Source of the DNA: UBA6019 sp036564345
GTDB lineage: Bacteria; Chloroflexota; Dormibacteria; Dormibacterales; Dormibacteraceae
Assembly: GCA_036564345.1 (NCBI GenBank)
Contig: DATCOZ010000290.1
Coordinates: 1 to 15,263 of the forward strand
Reading direction: 5' to 3'
Length of the DNA stretch: 15,263 nt
The position numbers and the translations under genes were made by a program. Below are positions 5,947 to 13,470 of this stretch, piece after piece (position 1 is the first letter of the stretch; each line of letters begins with the position of its first letter). Under the pieces are notes generated by a model. The model was given only the letters and a program-made list of their open reading frames with translations, did no database searches and was not told the DNA's origin.

Positions 5947-7296
5947 TCAGCGGGGCCGCATCCCCATCAACTTCCCCATGTCGAAGCCGCCTCTGCCGGC
6001 TTTTCCGCCGGTCAGCTGCTTCATCAATTGCTCCATCTGCTCGCGCGCCTTCAGCACCTTGTTGACGTCCGCCACCTGGGTGCCGCTGCCGCGGGCGATC
6101 CGGCGGCGCCGCGAGCCGTCGATCCGCTCGGGGTGGATTCGCTCCGCCCGCGTCATGGATTGGATTACCGCCTCCATCCGGCGGACATCGCGGTCGGCCT
6201 CCGGGCCGCTCACCTGGTCCTTCAGCTTGCCGGCCCCGGGGAGCATCGCGACCACGTTCTCGAGCGGGCCCATCTGGCGCAGCTGCCGCATCTGGACCAG
6301 CAGGTCGTCGAAGGTTATCCGGCCCGACCGCACGTTGCGCTCCATCTGCGCCGCCGTATCCTGGTCGATCGAGGCCTGCGCCTTCTCGATCAGGGTCAGG
6401 ACGTCTCCCATCCCGAGGATGCGCGACGCCATCCGGTCGGGGTGGAACACCTCCAGGTCGGCCGGCTTCTCGCCCACGCCGGCGAAGCGCACCGGCTTGC
6501 CGGTCGCCGCCCGGAGCGAGACCGCGGCGCCGCCGCGGGCGTCCCCGTCCAGCTTGGTGAGGATGACGCCGTCGATGCCGACCGCCTTGTCGAAGGCCAT
6601 CCCGACGTTGACCGCCTCCTGGCCGGTCATCGCGTCGGCGACCAGCAGGGTGTCGGCGACGGGGACCGCCCGCTTCAGGCGAGCCAGCTCGTCCATCAGC
6701 TCCTCGTCGACCTGGAGGCGGCCGGCGGTGTCGAGGACGACGAAGTCGGCGCCCGCCTTCTGGGCTGAAGCGACGGCCTGGCGAGCGATCTCTTCGACCT
6801 TTCCCTCGCCGCTGAAGAAGGGGATCTTCTCCTTCTCGGCGAGCAGCCGGAGCTGGTCGACGGCCGCGGGCCGCCTCAGGTCGAGCGCCACCAGCGCCGG
6901 GCGGTGGCCCTCGCGCCGGGCCAGGAGCGCCAGCTTGACGCTGGTTGTGGTCTTGCCGGAGCCCTGGAGGCCCGCCAGCAGCACGACCGTCGGCGGCGCC
7001 GGCGCGTAGCGGAGCCCAACCGCCGGCTCCTCGCCCCCGAGCAGGCGGACGAGCTCCTCGTTGACGATCTTGACCACCTGCTGGGCGGGGCTCAGGCTCT
7101 TCGTCACCTCGGCTCCGACGGCGCGCTCCCTCACCTTCTCGGTGAAGTCCCTTACAACCCGGAAGTTCACGTCGGCCTCGAGCAGCGCCAGGCGGACCTC
7201 GCGGAGGGCGACCTCGACGTCCTCCGGGCGCAGCACGCCCCGGCCGCTCATCTTCTTGAGTGCGGCCGAGATCCGCTCGGTCAGGGTCTCAAACAC
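5947..7296 (-). CDS. ffh: Signal recognition particle GTPase Ffh
   Basis: 449 aa from GTG 7296. The N domain covers about 1-100. The G domain follows, with P-loop GLQGSGKT at 109-116, DLRRPAAVDQL at 139-149, DTAGR at 189-193, TKLDGDARGG at 247-256. The methionine-rich M domain runs from about 300 and includes the SRP-RNA helix-turn-helix SRRRRIARGSG at 395-405, then MEQLMKQL and a C-terminal GFDMGKLMGM. Ffh binds 4.5S/SRP RNA and the signal sequences of nascent membrane and secreted proteins and hands them to FtsY. The start overlaps the ylxM stop by 8 nt (GTGTTTGA). No SRP RNA gene was recognised in the window. Confidence 0.97.
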   Translation of the reverse strand: MFETLTERISAALKKMSGRGVLRPEDVEVALREVRLALLEADVNFRVVRDFTEKVRERAVGAEVTKSLSPAQQVVKIVNEELVRLLGGEEPAVGLRYAPAPPTVVLLAGLQGSGKTTTSVKLALLARREGHRPALVALDLRRPAAVDQLRLLAEKEKIPFFSGEGKVEEIARQAVASAQKAGADFVVLDTAGRLQVDEELMDELARLKRAVPVADTLLVADAMTGQEAVNVGMAFDKAVGIDGVILTKLDGDARGGAAVSLRAATGKPVRFAGVGEKPADLEVFHPDRMASRILGMGDVLTLIEKAQASIDQDTAAQMERNVRSGRITFDDLLVQMRQLRQMGPLENVVAMLPGAGKLKDQVSGPEADRDVRRMEAVIQSMTRAERIHPERIDGSRRRRIARGSGTQVADVNKVLKAREQMEQLMKQLTGGKAGRGGFDMGKLMGMRPR

Positions 7297-7621
7297 CGGC
7301 CAGCCGAGCCTCCAACCTGCTGATCCGCCGGCGAAGCTCGGCCAGCTCGGCGGCCAGCACCCGCCTCTCCTCGCGTTGCCGCTCGGCCTCGGCGAGGAGG
7401 CCGAGGCGCTTTTCGCTGTCCTCCAGCACCTGGACCGAGCGCCGGATCAGGTCATGCACGGCGGAGCGGGAGACTCCCTGCCGGGCGGCTATCTCAGCCA
7501 GCGACCAGTCGCTCCCCAGGTGGAGTTCGAGCACCTCCCGCTGGTGCTCGGTCAGCAGGCTTCCGTAGCGCTCGAGGAGCGCCACCTGGTGCTCGCGGGA
7601 TCGCAAGGTGTCAAGGGCCAT
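7289..7621 (-). CDS. ylxM: YlxM-like SRP-associated helix-turn-helix protein
   Basis: 110 aa from ATG 7621. A sigma-70 region-4-like HTH occupies about 22-66 (LLTEHQREVLELHL, WSLAEIAARQGVSRSAVHDLIRR). Residues 70-106 form a charged heptad-rich helix likely to be a coiled coil. YlxM is the usual partner of ffh in Firmicutes-like gene order, thought to modulate SRP assembly. TTG 7654 would add 11 residues, but ATG 7621 is exactly 8 nt after a TATCCT -10 box, so the mRNA may begin at the ATG. It is the first gene of the long operon running to the HAD gene. Confidence 0.87.
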   Translation of the reverse strand: MALDTLRSREHQVALLERYGSLLTEHQREVLELHLGSDWSLAEIAARQGVSRSAVHDLIRRSVQVLEDSEKRLGLLAEAERQREERRVLAAELAELRRRISRLEARLAGV

Positions 7622-7629
7622 TCCTTGAC

Positions 7630-7635
7630 AGGATA
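7630..7635 (-). promoter_or_regulatory. Probable -10 box (TATCCT) of the ylxM-ffh-rpsP operon
   Basis: TATCCT on the minus strand followed by 8 nt and ATG 7621. This gives a leaderless or nearly leaderless transcript for the first gene of an eleven-gene operon. AAGGA lies directly against the ATG, too close to act as a normal Shine-Dalgarno. No clear -35 is visible at 16-18 nt. Confidence 0.5.
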
Positions 7636-7688
7636 GCGACTCCTGTAAAGGCAAAGAGGTTGACGAATCGTGCAGGCCCGGTGCAAAG

Positions 7689-7732
7689 TAACCCCTCGCC
7701 GCGGCGCGAGAGCTGTCCGGGGCTGGGGTTTT
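7689..7732 (+). promoter_or_regulatory. Structured leader that may mask the ribosome site of the LysM/transglycosylase gene
   Basis: AACCCC at 7690-7695 is complementary to GGGGTT at 7725-7730, which contains the only Shine-Dalgarno-like Gs before ATG 7733. Between them CTCGC (7695-7699) and GCGAG (7706-7710) form a second stem, and CCCC could alternatively pair with GGGG at 7719-7722. This gives two exclusive pairings. I compared it by eye with the c-di-AMP and c-di-GMP riboswitch consensus and saw no match. Confidence 0.35.
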
Positions 7733-8398
7733 ATGGGGTATCTCAAGATCGCGGCAGTGCCGCTAAGCCTGTTGTTGGCGGCTCTCGGGACCGCTTCGGC
7801 CTCGGCGGGCCAGTACGTCGTCAGGCCCGGAGACAACCTCTCCTCGATCTCCCACAGCTACAACATCACGGTCGGCAAGCTGATCCGCGACAACCAGCTG
7901 CGAGACCCGAACCTGATCTACCCGGGCCAGCAGCTGATCGTGCCAGACCCGGCCGTCGCTCCACCGCCGAAGGCTCGCCCGGCCGGTCCGCGGGGCGCGG
8001 CGGCCAGGGCGATCATCGTCAAGCAGGCCCGACGCCACGACCTCAACCCCAACTTCGCGCTCGCGCTGAGCTACTGGGAGAGCGGTTGGAACCAGGACGC
8101 CGTCTCCAGCACGGGAGCGATCGGGCTGATGCAGATCGAGCCCTCGACGGGCGCCTGGGGCGGGCCGAAGCTGCTCGGCCGGACCGTGAACCTGCACGAC
8201 GCCAATGACAACGCCGAGCTCGGGGTCACCCTGCTCCGCCATTACCTCGACGTCTTCAACGGCGATCCCAAGTTGGCGCTGGCGGCCTATTACCAGGGCG
8301 AGACCGCCACCCACCAGCACGGCATCTACAAGTCGAGCCAGTCCTACGTCAACGGGATCTGGGCCCTGCGGAACCGCTACCAGGCGCAGGGGGCTTGA
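7733..8398 (+). CDS. Secreted LysM domain lytic transglycosylase
   Basis: 221 aa from ATG 7733. GTG 7670 would add 21 non-hydrophobic residues in front of a good signal peptide and is rejected. Residues 1-25 are a Sec signal peptide (one Lys, hydrophobic PLSLLLAALG, ASASA cleavage site). LysM covers about 27-71 (YVVRPGDNLSSIS, then NPxLIYPGQQLIVP-like end), binding peptidoglycan. After a Pro/Ala linker (72-90) comes an SLT/goose-lysozyme-like domain from about 92: catalytic Glu E116 in YWESGWN, GAIGLMQIEPSTG at 128-140, and AAYYQGE at 184-190. It probably cuts glycan strands with 1,6-anhydro products outside the membrane. Its 3' end overlaps the converging methyltransferase gene by 50 nt. Confidence 0.9.
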   Translation: MGYLKIAAVPLSLLLAALGTASASAGQYVVRPGDNLSSISHSYNITVGKLIRDNQLRDPNLIYPGQQLIVPDPAVAPPPKARPAGPRGAAARAIIVKQARRHDLNPNFALALSYWESGWNQDAVSSTGAIGLMQIEPSTGAWGGPKLLGRTVNLHDANDNAELGVTLLRHYLDVFNGDPKLALAAYYQGETATHQHGIYKSSQSYVNGIWALRNRYQAQGA

Positions 8399-9035
8399 GA
8401 GCCACGACATAGAACGTCGGGCTCTCCTCCAGCTCGGCGTCGGGGTGGCCGAACATGCGGGCCAGCTCCAGGCCGCTCTCCGCCAGCCAGTCCTCGACCT
8501 GCTCCGGCCACACCAGGTCCAGCTCACCCTCCTGGATCGTTCCGTCCGGGTAGTCGACCTCGATCCGCGCCGCGTCTTGGTCGATCGCCAGGACCCGGAA
8601 GCGCTCGCTCCCGCCGGCACCGAGCCAGTGCGGGTTGGTCAGCTCGAAGGCAAGCCTTCCTCCGACGCCAAGCTGGCGGGCGGCGTTACGGAGCAGATCG
8701 GTGGTGGTGAGGATGTTGGACGGCACCAGGACGAGGTCGAACGTCTGCCCGAGCTGGAGCTCTTCGATCAGCGCCAGCCTCACCTCCGTGCCGGGGAGCC
8801 GCCGCCGGAGGTGGCCGACCATGCCGGGGTGCGCGTCGACCAGGACCAGCTCGATCTCCGCCCGCGCGAGGGGAACGGCCAGCCTCCCCGCGCCGGCCCC
8901 CAGGTAGAGGACAGGTTGCTGGGCGGCGCGAGCCAGCGACAGCCACGGCTCCAGGTCGGTCGCGTCGGGCAGCCGGGCGTAGAGCTCGGCGAAGCCGGGG
9001 TCGGGATCGCGCGGGTCGTCGCGCACCGTGCCCAT
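8349..9035 (-). CDS. Class I SAM-dependent methyltransferase
   Basis: 228 aa from ATG 9035. Motif I VLYLGAGAG is at 42-50, followed by an acidic end of strand 2 (LVLVDAHPGM, D67) and the core strand TFDLVLVPSNIL near 98-109; this is a Rossmann methyltransferase of the Methyltransf_11/25 type. The C-terminal half is beta-rich (ERFRVLAIDQDAARIEVDY), as in small-molecule or protein methylases; the substrate is unknown. The last ~17 codons are antisense to the end of the transglycosylase gene. A TACATT -10 lies 7 nt before the ATG, suggesting a leaderless mRNA. It is divergent from the Lrp-like gene with 26 nt between starts. Confidence 0.82.
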   Translation of the reverse strand: MGTVRDDPRDPDPGFAELYARLPDATDLEPWLSLARAAQQPVLYLGAGAGRLAVPLARAEIELVLVDAHPGMVGHLRRRLPGTEVRLALIEELQLGQTFDLVLVPSNILTTTDLLRNAARQLGVGGRLAFELTNPHWLGAGGSERFRVLAIDQDAARIEVDYPDGTIQEGELDLVWPEQVEDWLAESGLELARMFGHPDAELEESPTFYVVALKPPAPGSGSAGPRSR

Positions 9036-9042
9036 GAGGCCG

Positions 9043-9048
9043 AATGTA
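9043..9048 (-). promoter_or_regulatory. -10 box (TACATT) of the methyltransferase gene
   Basis: On the minus strand TACATT, then 7 nt (CGGCCTC), then ATG 9035: the exact geometry of a leaderless mRNA. The gap to the divergent gene is only 26 bp, so promoters of both genes must overlap. Confidence 0.45.
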
Positions 9049-9052
9049 GACT
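9047..9052 (+). promoter_or_regulatory. -10 box (TAGACT) of the Lrp-domain gene
   Basis: TAGACT followed by 9 nt and ATG 9062, giving a leader of zero to two bases. It shares two base pairs (9047-9048) with the opposite -10 box, so RNA polymerase could not occupy both promoters at once. Confidence 0.42.
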
Positions 9053-9061
9053 CCTGGGCGA

Positions 9062-9343
9062 ATGCTGACGGCGGTCATCCTGATCAAGGCGAGCCGGGAC
9101 GGACTCCGCACGCTGGGCCCCCAGCTGGCCGACGTCGAGGGCGTGGCCGAGGTTTATACCGTGACCGGCGAGTGGGACTTCGTGGCCATCATCCGGGTCC
9201 GCGAGCACGACGAGCTGGCGAAGGTCGTCACCGGCCGCCTCGCCGCTCTCGAGGGCATCGCCGCCACCAACACGATGGTCGCGTTCCAGCAGTTCTCGGC
9301 CCACGACCTGGAGTCGATGTTCGGCCTCGGCCTGGAGGCCTGA
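9062..9343 (+). CDS. Standalone Lrp/AsnC ligand-binding (RAM) domain protein
   Basis: 93 aa consisting of only the alpha-beta effector domain of Lrp/AsnC regulators (TAVILIKASRDGL at 3-15, VEGVAEVYTVTGEWDFVAII at 25-44, then a second helix and strand). There is no DNA-binding helix-turn-helix. Such stand-alone domains form dimers or decamers, bind amino acids or related small ligands, and may partner with full-length regulators. Start ATG 9062 lacks a Shine-Dalgarno but lies close behind a -10 box. The stop is 15 nt from the converging ftsY stop, leaving no room for a terminator. Confidence 0.87.
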   Translation: MLTAVILIKASRDGLRTLGPQLADVEGVAEVYTVTGEWDFVAIIRVREHDELAKVVTGRLAALEGIAATNTMVAFQQFSAHDLESMFGLGLEA

Positions 9344-9358
9344 GGGAACTCTTCCGGC

Positions 9359-10270
9359 TCAGCCCGGTCCAGGGCCGTAGAGCGCAAGCGCGAACCAGGC
9401 GGGGTCGAAAGCGTAGAGGTCGCCGATCCCCTCCCCCATCCCCATCAGCTTGGTCGGGATCTTGAGGTCCGACTCGATCGCCAGCACGGCGCCCCCCTTG
9501 GCGGTTCCGTCCATCTTGGTCAGGACCAGCCCGGTCGCTTGCAGCGCCTGGTTGAAGATCCTCGCCTGGGAGAGGCTGTTCTGGCCGAGGCTGGCGTCGA
9601 GCACGAGCAGCGACTCGTGGGGGGCGCCCTCCAGCGCCCGGCCGCTGACCCGGGCGACCTTCTTCAGCTCCTCGACCAGGTTGTGCTGGGTCTGGAGACG
9701 CCCCGCGGTGTCGACCAGGACGGTGTCGAAACCGCGCGCCCTTGCCGCCTGGATGCCGTCGAAGGCGACCGCGGCGGAGTCGCCGCCCGGTTTGCCGGCG
9801 AAGGCGTCCACCCCTGCCCGCTCCGCCCAGGCCAGCATCTGCTCGATGCCGGCTGCCCGGAAGGTGTCAGCGGCGACGACCAGCGGCCGCCGGCCGGCGC
9901 TCTTCATGCCGTGGGCGAGCTTGCCGACGGTCGTCGTCTTGCCGGCGCCGTTGACGCCGTAGACGAGGATCACCGACGGGTTGCTCGCCAGGTTCAGGTC
10001 CCGCGACTCGGGCGAGAGCGCCGCGACGACCTCCGCCTCGAGCGCCGCCTGCACCTCCTCCAGGCTCCGCGGCTTCCGAGCCCGCACCGCGGCGCTCAGG
10101 CGGGCCGCGAGGGTGGGACCGACGTCGCCCGCGATGAGGAGCTCCTCGAGGGACTCGTAGAACTCGGGCGCCAGCGGACTGCCGAGGGCGCGCATGCCCT
10201 CCCTGAAGAAGCTGCGGGTGCGGCTGGCCACCCGATCCCAGACGCCGGCAGCCGGCGTTGCCTGTTCCAC
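9359..10270 (-). CDS. ftsY: SRP receptor GTPase FtsY
   Basis: 303 aa from GTG 10270. It is a minimal NG protein without the long acidic A domain of E. coli. The N domain is at 10-95. G-domain motifs are GVNGAGKTTT at 105-114, ADTFRAAGIEQM at 134-145, DTAGRLQT at 187-194, and TKMDGTAKGG at 251-260. FtsY docks the Ffh-ribosome complex at the membrane; the amphipathic N-terminus (FFREGMRALG at 21-30) could be the membrane-contact helix. It lies 17 nt downstream of smc, an ancient pairing. It is separated from ylxM-ffh by the three-gene island. Confidence 0.96.
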   Translation of the reverse strand: MEQATPAAGVWDRVASRTRSFFREGMRALGSPLAPEFYESLEELLIAGDVGPTLAARLSAAVRARKPRSLEEVQAALEAEVVAALSPESRDLNLASNPSVILVYGVNGAGKTTTVGKLAHGMKSAGRRPLVVAADTFRAAGIEQMLAWAERAGVDAFAGKPGGDSAAVAFDGIQAARARGFDTVLVDTAGRLQTQHNLVEELKKVARVSGRALEGAPHESLLVLDASLGQNSLSQARIFNQALQATGLVLTKMDGTAKGGAVLAIESDLKIPTKLMGMGEGIGDLYAFDPAWFALALYGPGPG

Positions 10271-10287
10271 GTTTTACAAGCGGCGGC

Positions 10288-13200
10288 TCAGGCCGTGGCG
10301 GCGCTGCCGGGTGCCTGAGGATGGACGTCCTGGAGGTTGACGGAGACCAGGCTGGAGCGGCCGCTCTCGTCGAGGTGGATCCCGTAGAGGGCGTTGGCGC
10401 TCGCCATGGTGACGTGGTTGTGGGTGATCACCAGCAGCTGCCGCCGCGCCCCGAGGCGGCGGAGCAGGTCGCCGTAGCGGCCGACGTTGGCGTCGTCGAG
10501 GGCTGCGTCGACCTCGTCCAGGATCATGAAGGGGCTCGGGTTGACCTCCTCCAATGCCAGGACCAGCGCCAGCGCGGTCAGCGAGCGCTCGCCGGAGCTG
10601 AGCAGGGTGATGTTCTGGAGCTTCTTGCGGGGCGGCTGAACCAGGATCTCGACGCCGCTTCGCGGCCCGTCGTCGCCCGGAACGTGCGCCAGGGTTGCCT
10701 TGCCCCCGGCCGTCAGCTCGGCGAAGTACTCCTGGAAGCCGGCCGCCACCGCGCCGAAGACCGTCGCGTAGCGGCTGTCCTCCTCTTCGCGGAGACGTGC
10801 GACGAGCTGCTCGAGGTCGACGCGCGCGGCCTCGATGTCGGCCAGCTGCTCATGCAGGGTCGAGAACCGGGCGGAGAGCTCGGAATGCTCACTCTCGGCA
10901 AGTGGGTTCGTCGGCCCGATCTCTTCGAGAAGCCGCTCCAGCTGCCGCATCTCACGCTCTCGTGCCTTGCCGCCGGGAACCTCCTCGGGGGCCTGGCCCA
11001 TCGGCATCCGCTCGCGAATTTCCTCCATGCGGGCTTCCAGCAGCTCGACCTCGCGGGCGATCAGCTCGAGGTTTCCCTCCAGCGTCCGGGAGCGCAGCCG
11101 GGCATCGACGCGAGCCTCCTCGAGGGCGACCAACCGGCGCGCGACCTCGGCCAGCTCGGCCTCGCCGGTGGGGGATTCGCCTTCTGCCGCGGCCAGCCGG
11201 CGGTGGGCCTCGGCAACCGCTTCAGCAAGGCCTCCGAGCGCCTCCTCGGCCGCTCCGACGCCGGCTTGCGCCTCGGCCAGGCGGGCATCGCGGGCCGTTC
11301 TCGCGGCCTCGATCGCAGCCAGGTCGGCACGCGTCGTCTCCAGCTGACGGTTGAGGTCGACCATGCGGTCGGCCCAGCGGAGGCGCTCGAGCTCGAGCCG
11401 CCGACGCTCCGCCTCGACCTCGGCCATCGCCCTCTCCCGCTCGTGGATCGCGCTCTGCTGCTTCTCGGCCTCGCCCGCCGCCGCCTCCGCCTCCGCCTCC
11501 AGCGCCGGCAGCGAGCCGTTCGCCTCGGCCTCCGCCACGCGGCTGGCATCGAGCTGGGCCAGCGTCTCCTCGAGCCGCCCGCGGCCGCCCGCCGCGCTGC
11601 GCAGCGCCGCCGCCTCGACGTCGGCCGTGCGCGCCTCGTTGGCCAGCGACGGCGCCTGGACGGCGAGCTCCTCGATGACGGCGATGCGGTCGCTCAGCGC
11701 CGCACGCCGGGAGGCGAGCCGGACCCGCTGGTCAGGCCCGGCCCGGCGCACCAGGCCGTCGCGGTAGACGCCTTCCAGCGTCACCGAGGGTCCCGGCCCG
11801 TCCCCGAGCCCGCCCCCACCGAGCAGCCGCCCGGCGAGCCACTCGTATCCGGGCTCCGCCCTCACGTGATCGTGCAGTGAGCCTACGAGGGGCTCGGGTC
11901 CGGGGCCGGGGACGAGCACCGTGCGTTGCGCCTCGGCGCCCTCCAGGGCGGTGCCGGCCGCCGCCTCATCGGGGGCGACCCACGCTTCCACGAGGTGCCC
12001 GAGAACGGCTGACAGGGCTGCCTCGTAGCCGGGATCGGGCCGGAGCACGTCGCCCACCCGGACCTGGCCCGGCGCCGGCGATGGCCAGAGTGCCTCGAGG
12101 CCGTCGAGCTCGGCACGGATGCGGACCAGCTCGCCGGCGGCGGATGACGCTCGGGCCGCCCCTTCGGCGAGCTGGATCGACCGCGCCTCGCTCTCGGGCA
12201 GCCGCTCCTCGGCGGGCAGCACCTGGGCCTGCAGCCGGGCCGCGGTCTCCTCCAGGAACTGCCGGCGGGTTCGGATCGCGGCGACCGCGGAGAGCGCCAG
12301 AGCGACTTCGCGGCGGGCGTGCTCGGCGGCCACGACCGCCCTGCGGGCAGCTTCCGGATCCGGCTTGCCCGGTGCCGCCGGGTCGCTCGGCACCTCGCCC
12401 AGCGCGGCCTCGGCGGAGCCCACCTCGCGGTCGAGCTGGGCGGCGACGGCTGCCGCCGTCTCGGCCCTCGCCTGGAGCTCGCGCAGCTCGGTCTGAAGGG
12501 CCTTCGCGGTCTCGCCCAGGTTGGCCACGTTCTGGCGCGCCAGCGCGAGCGCGTGCTCGGCCGTCGTCAGCTCGAGGCGGAGCGACCCGAGCCGCTGTTG
12601 GCGGGCAAGACGGCGATCCTGGGCGCTCTCCATCTCGGCGCGGCCGGCCTTGAAATCGGCCTCCGCCTTCTCTGCCTGGACGAGAGCCTCCTCGAGTCGC
12701 TTCTCCAGTGACTGCTTCTGGGCGGCGGCCCTGCGGTGGGTGTCGCGCGCCTCGCGCCACTCCTCCCAGACGATCGACCCCCGGAGAACCTCCAGCCGGG
12801 ACTCGGCGGCAGCAGCCTCGCGGGCCGCGGCGGCCTGACTGGCGAGCCCTTCCAGGCGCGGCTGCAGCTCCTGCCGCACGTCCTCCAGCCGGAGCAGGTT
12901 CTGCGCCAGCTCGGTCAGCTTCGCCGCGGCCTCCGATCGCTGCTGCTTGACGCCCCGAACCTGGGCCGCCTCCTCGACCAGCTGCCGGCGCTGCTCGGGC
13001 GAGCTGGTGACGATCAGCTCGATGTCGCCCTGGTTGATGATCGAGTAGGAGTCGGTGGTCAGCCCGGTCGAGGCGAGGAGCTGGAGGAGGTCGCGCCGGC
13101 GAACCCGGCTGCCGTTGAGGAAGTAGTCGCTTGAGCCACCGCGCTCGACCCGGCGCTTGATCTCGACCTCCTCGTAATCGACCGGCAGCCGGCCGTCGCG

Positions 13201-13458
13201 GTTGTCGAGAAGGAGGGCGACCTCCGCCTGGGAGGCCCGGGGGGTGCGCTCGCCACCCGCATAGATGACCTCCTCCATGGTCCGTCCGCGGATGTCCTTC
13301 GCCTGCGTCTCGCCGAGAACCCACTTGAAGGCGTCGACGATGTTGCTCTTGCCCGACCCGTTGGGTCCGACGATGGCCACCATGCCCCCGTCAAACCGGA
13401 TCTCGGTGCGTCGAGCGAAGGTCTTGAAGCCGCTGAGAGTTATGCCACGTAGATGCAC
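10288..13458 (-). CDS. smc: Chromosome segregation ATPase SMC
   Basis: 1056 aa from GTG 13458; most bacterial SMCs are near 1170-1190. SMC dimers with ScpA/ScpB extrude DNA loops. N head: HLRGITLSGFKTFA, Walker A GPNGSGKS at 31-38, Q-loop INQGDIE at 141-147. Coiled coils run about 175-455 and 576-905, the first interrupted by a proline-rich segment at 357-368. The hinge is about 458-575 (VRVGDVLRPDPGYEAALSAV ... VTLEGVYRDG) and lacks the usual terminal GG of hinge domains. C head: signature LLSSGERSL at 952-960 and Walker B FMILDEVDAAL at 977-987 with E982. The canonical LSGGE has Ser at its first Gly (S955). A TAACCT -10 lies 12 nt before the start. No scpA, scpB or rnc is in the window. Confidence 0.96.
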   Translation of the reverse strand: MHLRGITLSGFKTFARRTEIRFDGGMVAIVGPNGSGKSNIVDAFKWVLGETQAKDIRGRTMEEVIYAGGERTPRASQAEVALLLDNRDGRLPVDYEEVEIKRRVERGGSSDYFLNGSRVRRRDLLQLLASTGLTTDSYSIINQGDIELIVTSSPEQRRQLVEEAAQVRGVKQQRSEAAAKLTELAQNLLRLEDVRQELQPRLEGLASQAAAAREAAAAESRLEVLRGSIVWEEWREARDTHRRAAAQKQSLEKRLEEALVQAEKAEADFKAGRAEMESAQDRRLARQQRLGSLRLELTTAEHALALARQNVANLGETAKALQTELRELQARAETAAAVAAQLDREVGSAEAALGEVPSDPAAPGKPDPEAARRAVVAAEHARREVALALSAVAAIRTRRQFLEETAARLQAQVLPAEERLPESEARSIQLAEGAARASSAAGELVRIRAELDGLEALWPSPAPGQVRVGDVLRPDPGYEAALSAVLGHLVEAWVAPDEAAAGTALEGAEAQRTVLVPGPGPEPLVGSLHDHVRAEPGYEWLAGRLLGGGGLGDGPGPSVTLEGVYRDGLVRRAGPDQRVRLASRRAALSDRIAVIEELAVQAPSLANEARTADVEAAALRSAAGGRGRLEETLAQLDASRVAEAEANGSLPALEAEAEAAAGEAEKQQSAIHERERAMAEVEAERRRLELERLRWADRMVDLNRQLETTRADLAAIEAARTARDARLAEAQAGVGAAEEALGGLAEAVAEAHRRLAAAEGESPTGEAELAEVARRLVALEEARVDARLRSRTLEGNLELIAREVELLEARMEEIRERMPMGQAPEEVPGGKAREREMRQLERLLEEIGPTNPLAESEHSELSARFSTLHEQLADIEAARVDLEQLVARLREEEDSRYATVFGAVAAGFQEYFAELTAGGKATLAHVPGDDGPRSGVEILVQPPRKKLQNITLLSSGERSLTALALVLALEEVNPSPFMILDEVDAALDDANVGRYGDLLRRLGARRQLLVITHNHVTMASANALYGIHLDESGRSSLVSVNLQDVHPQAPGSAATA

Positions 13459-13470
13459 GGCTTGGCCGGC

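Noticed and set aside
7625..7665. TTGACA and TTGACG as -35 boxes for the transglycosylase gene
   Set aside because: No hexamer resembling TATAAT or TANNNT occurs 16-18 nt downstream of either one, so a promoter call is not supported.
10258..11880. 540-residue plus-strand open frame opposite smc
   Set aside because: It is antisense to the SMC head and coiled coil, with no recognisable domain. GC-rich DNA leaves antisense frames open.
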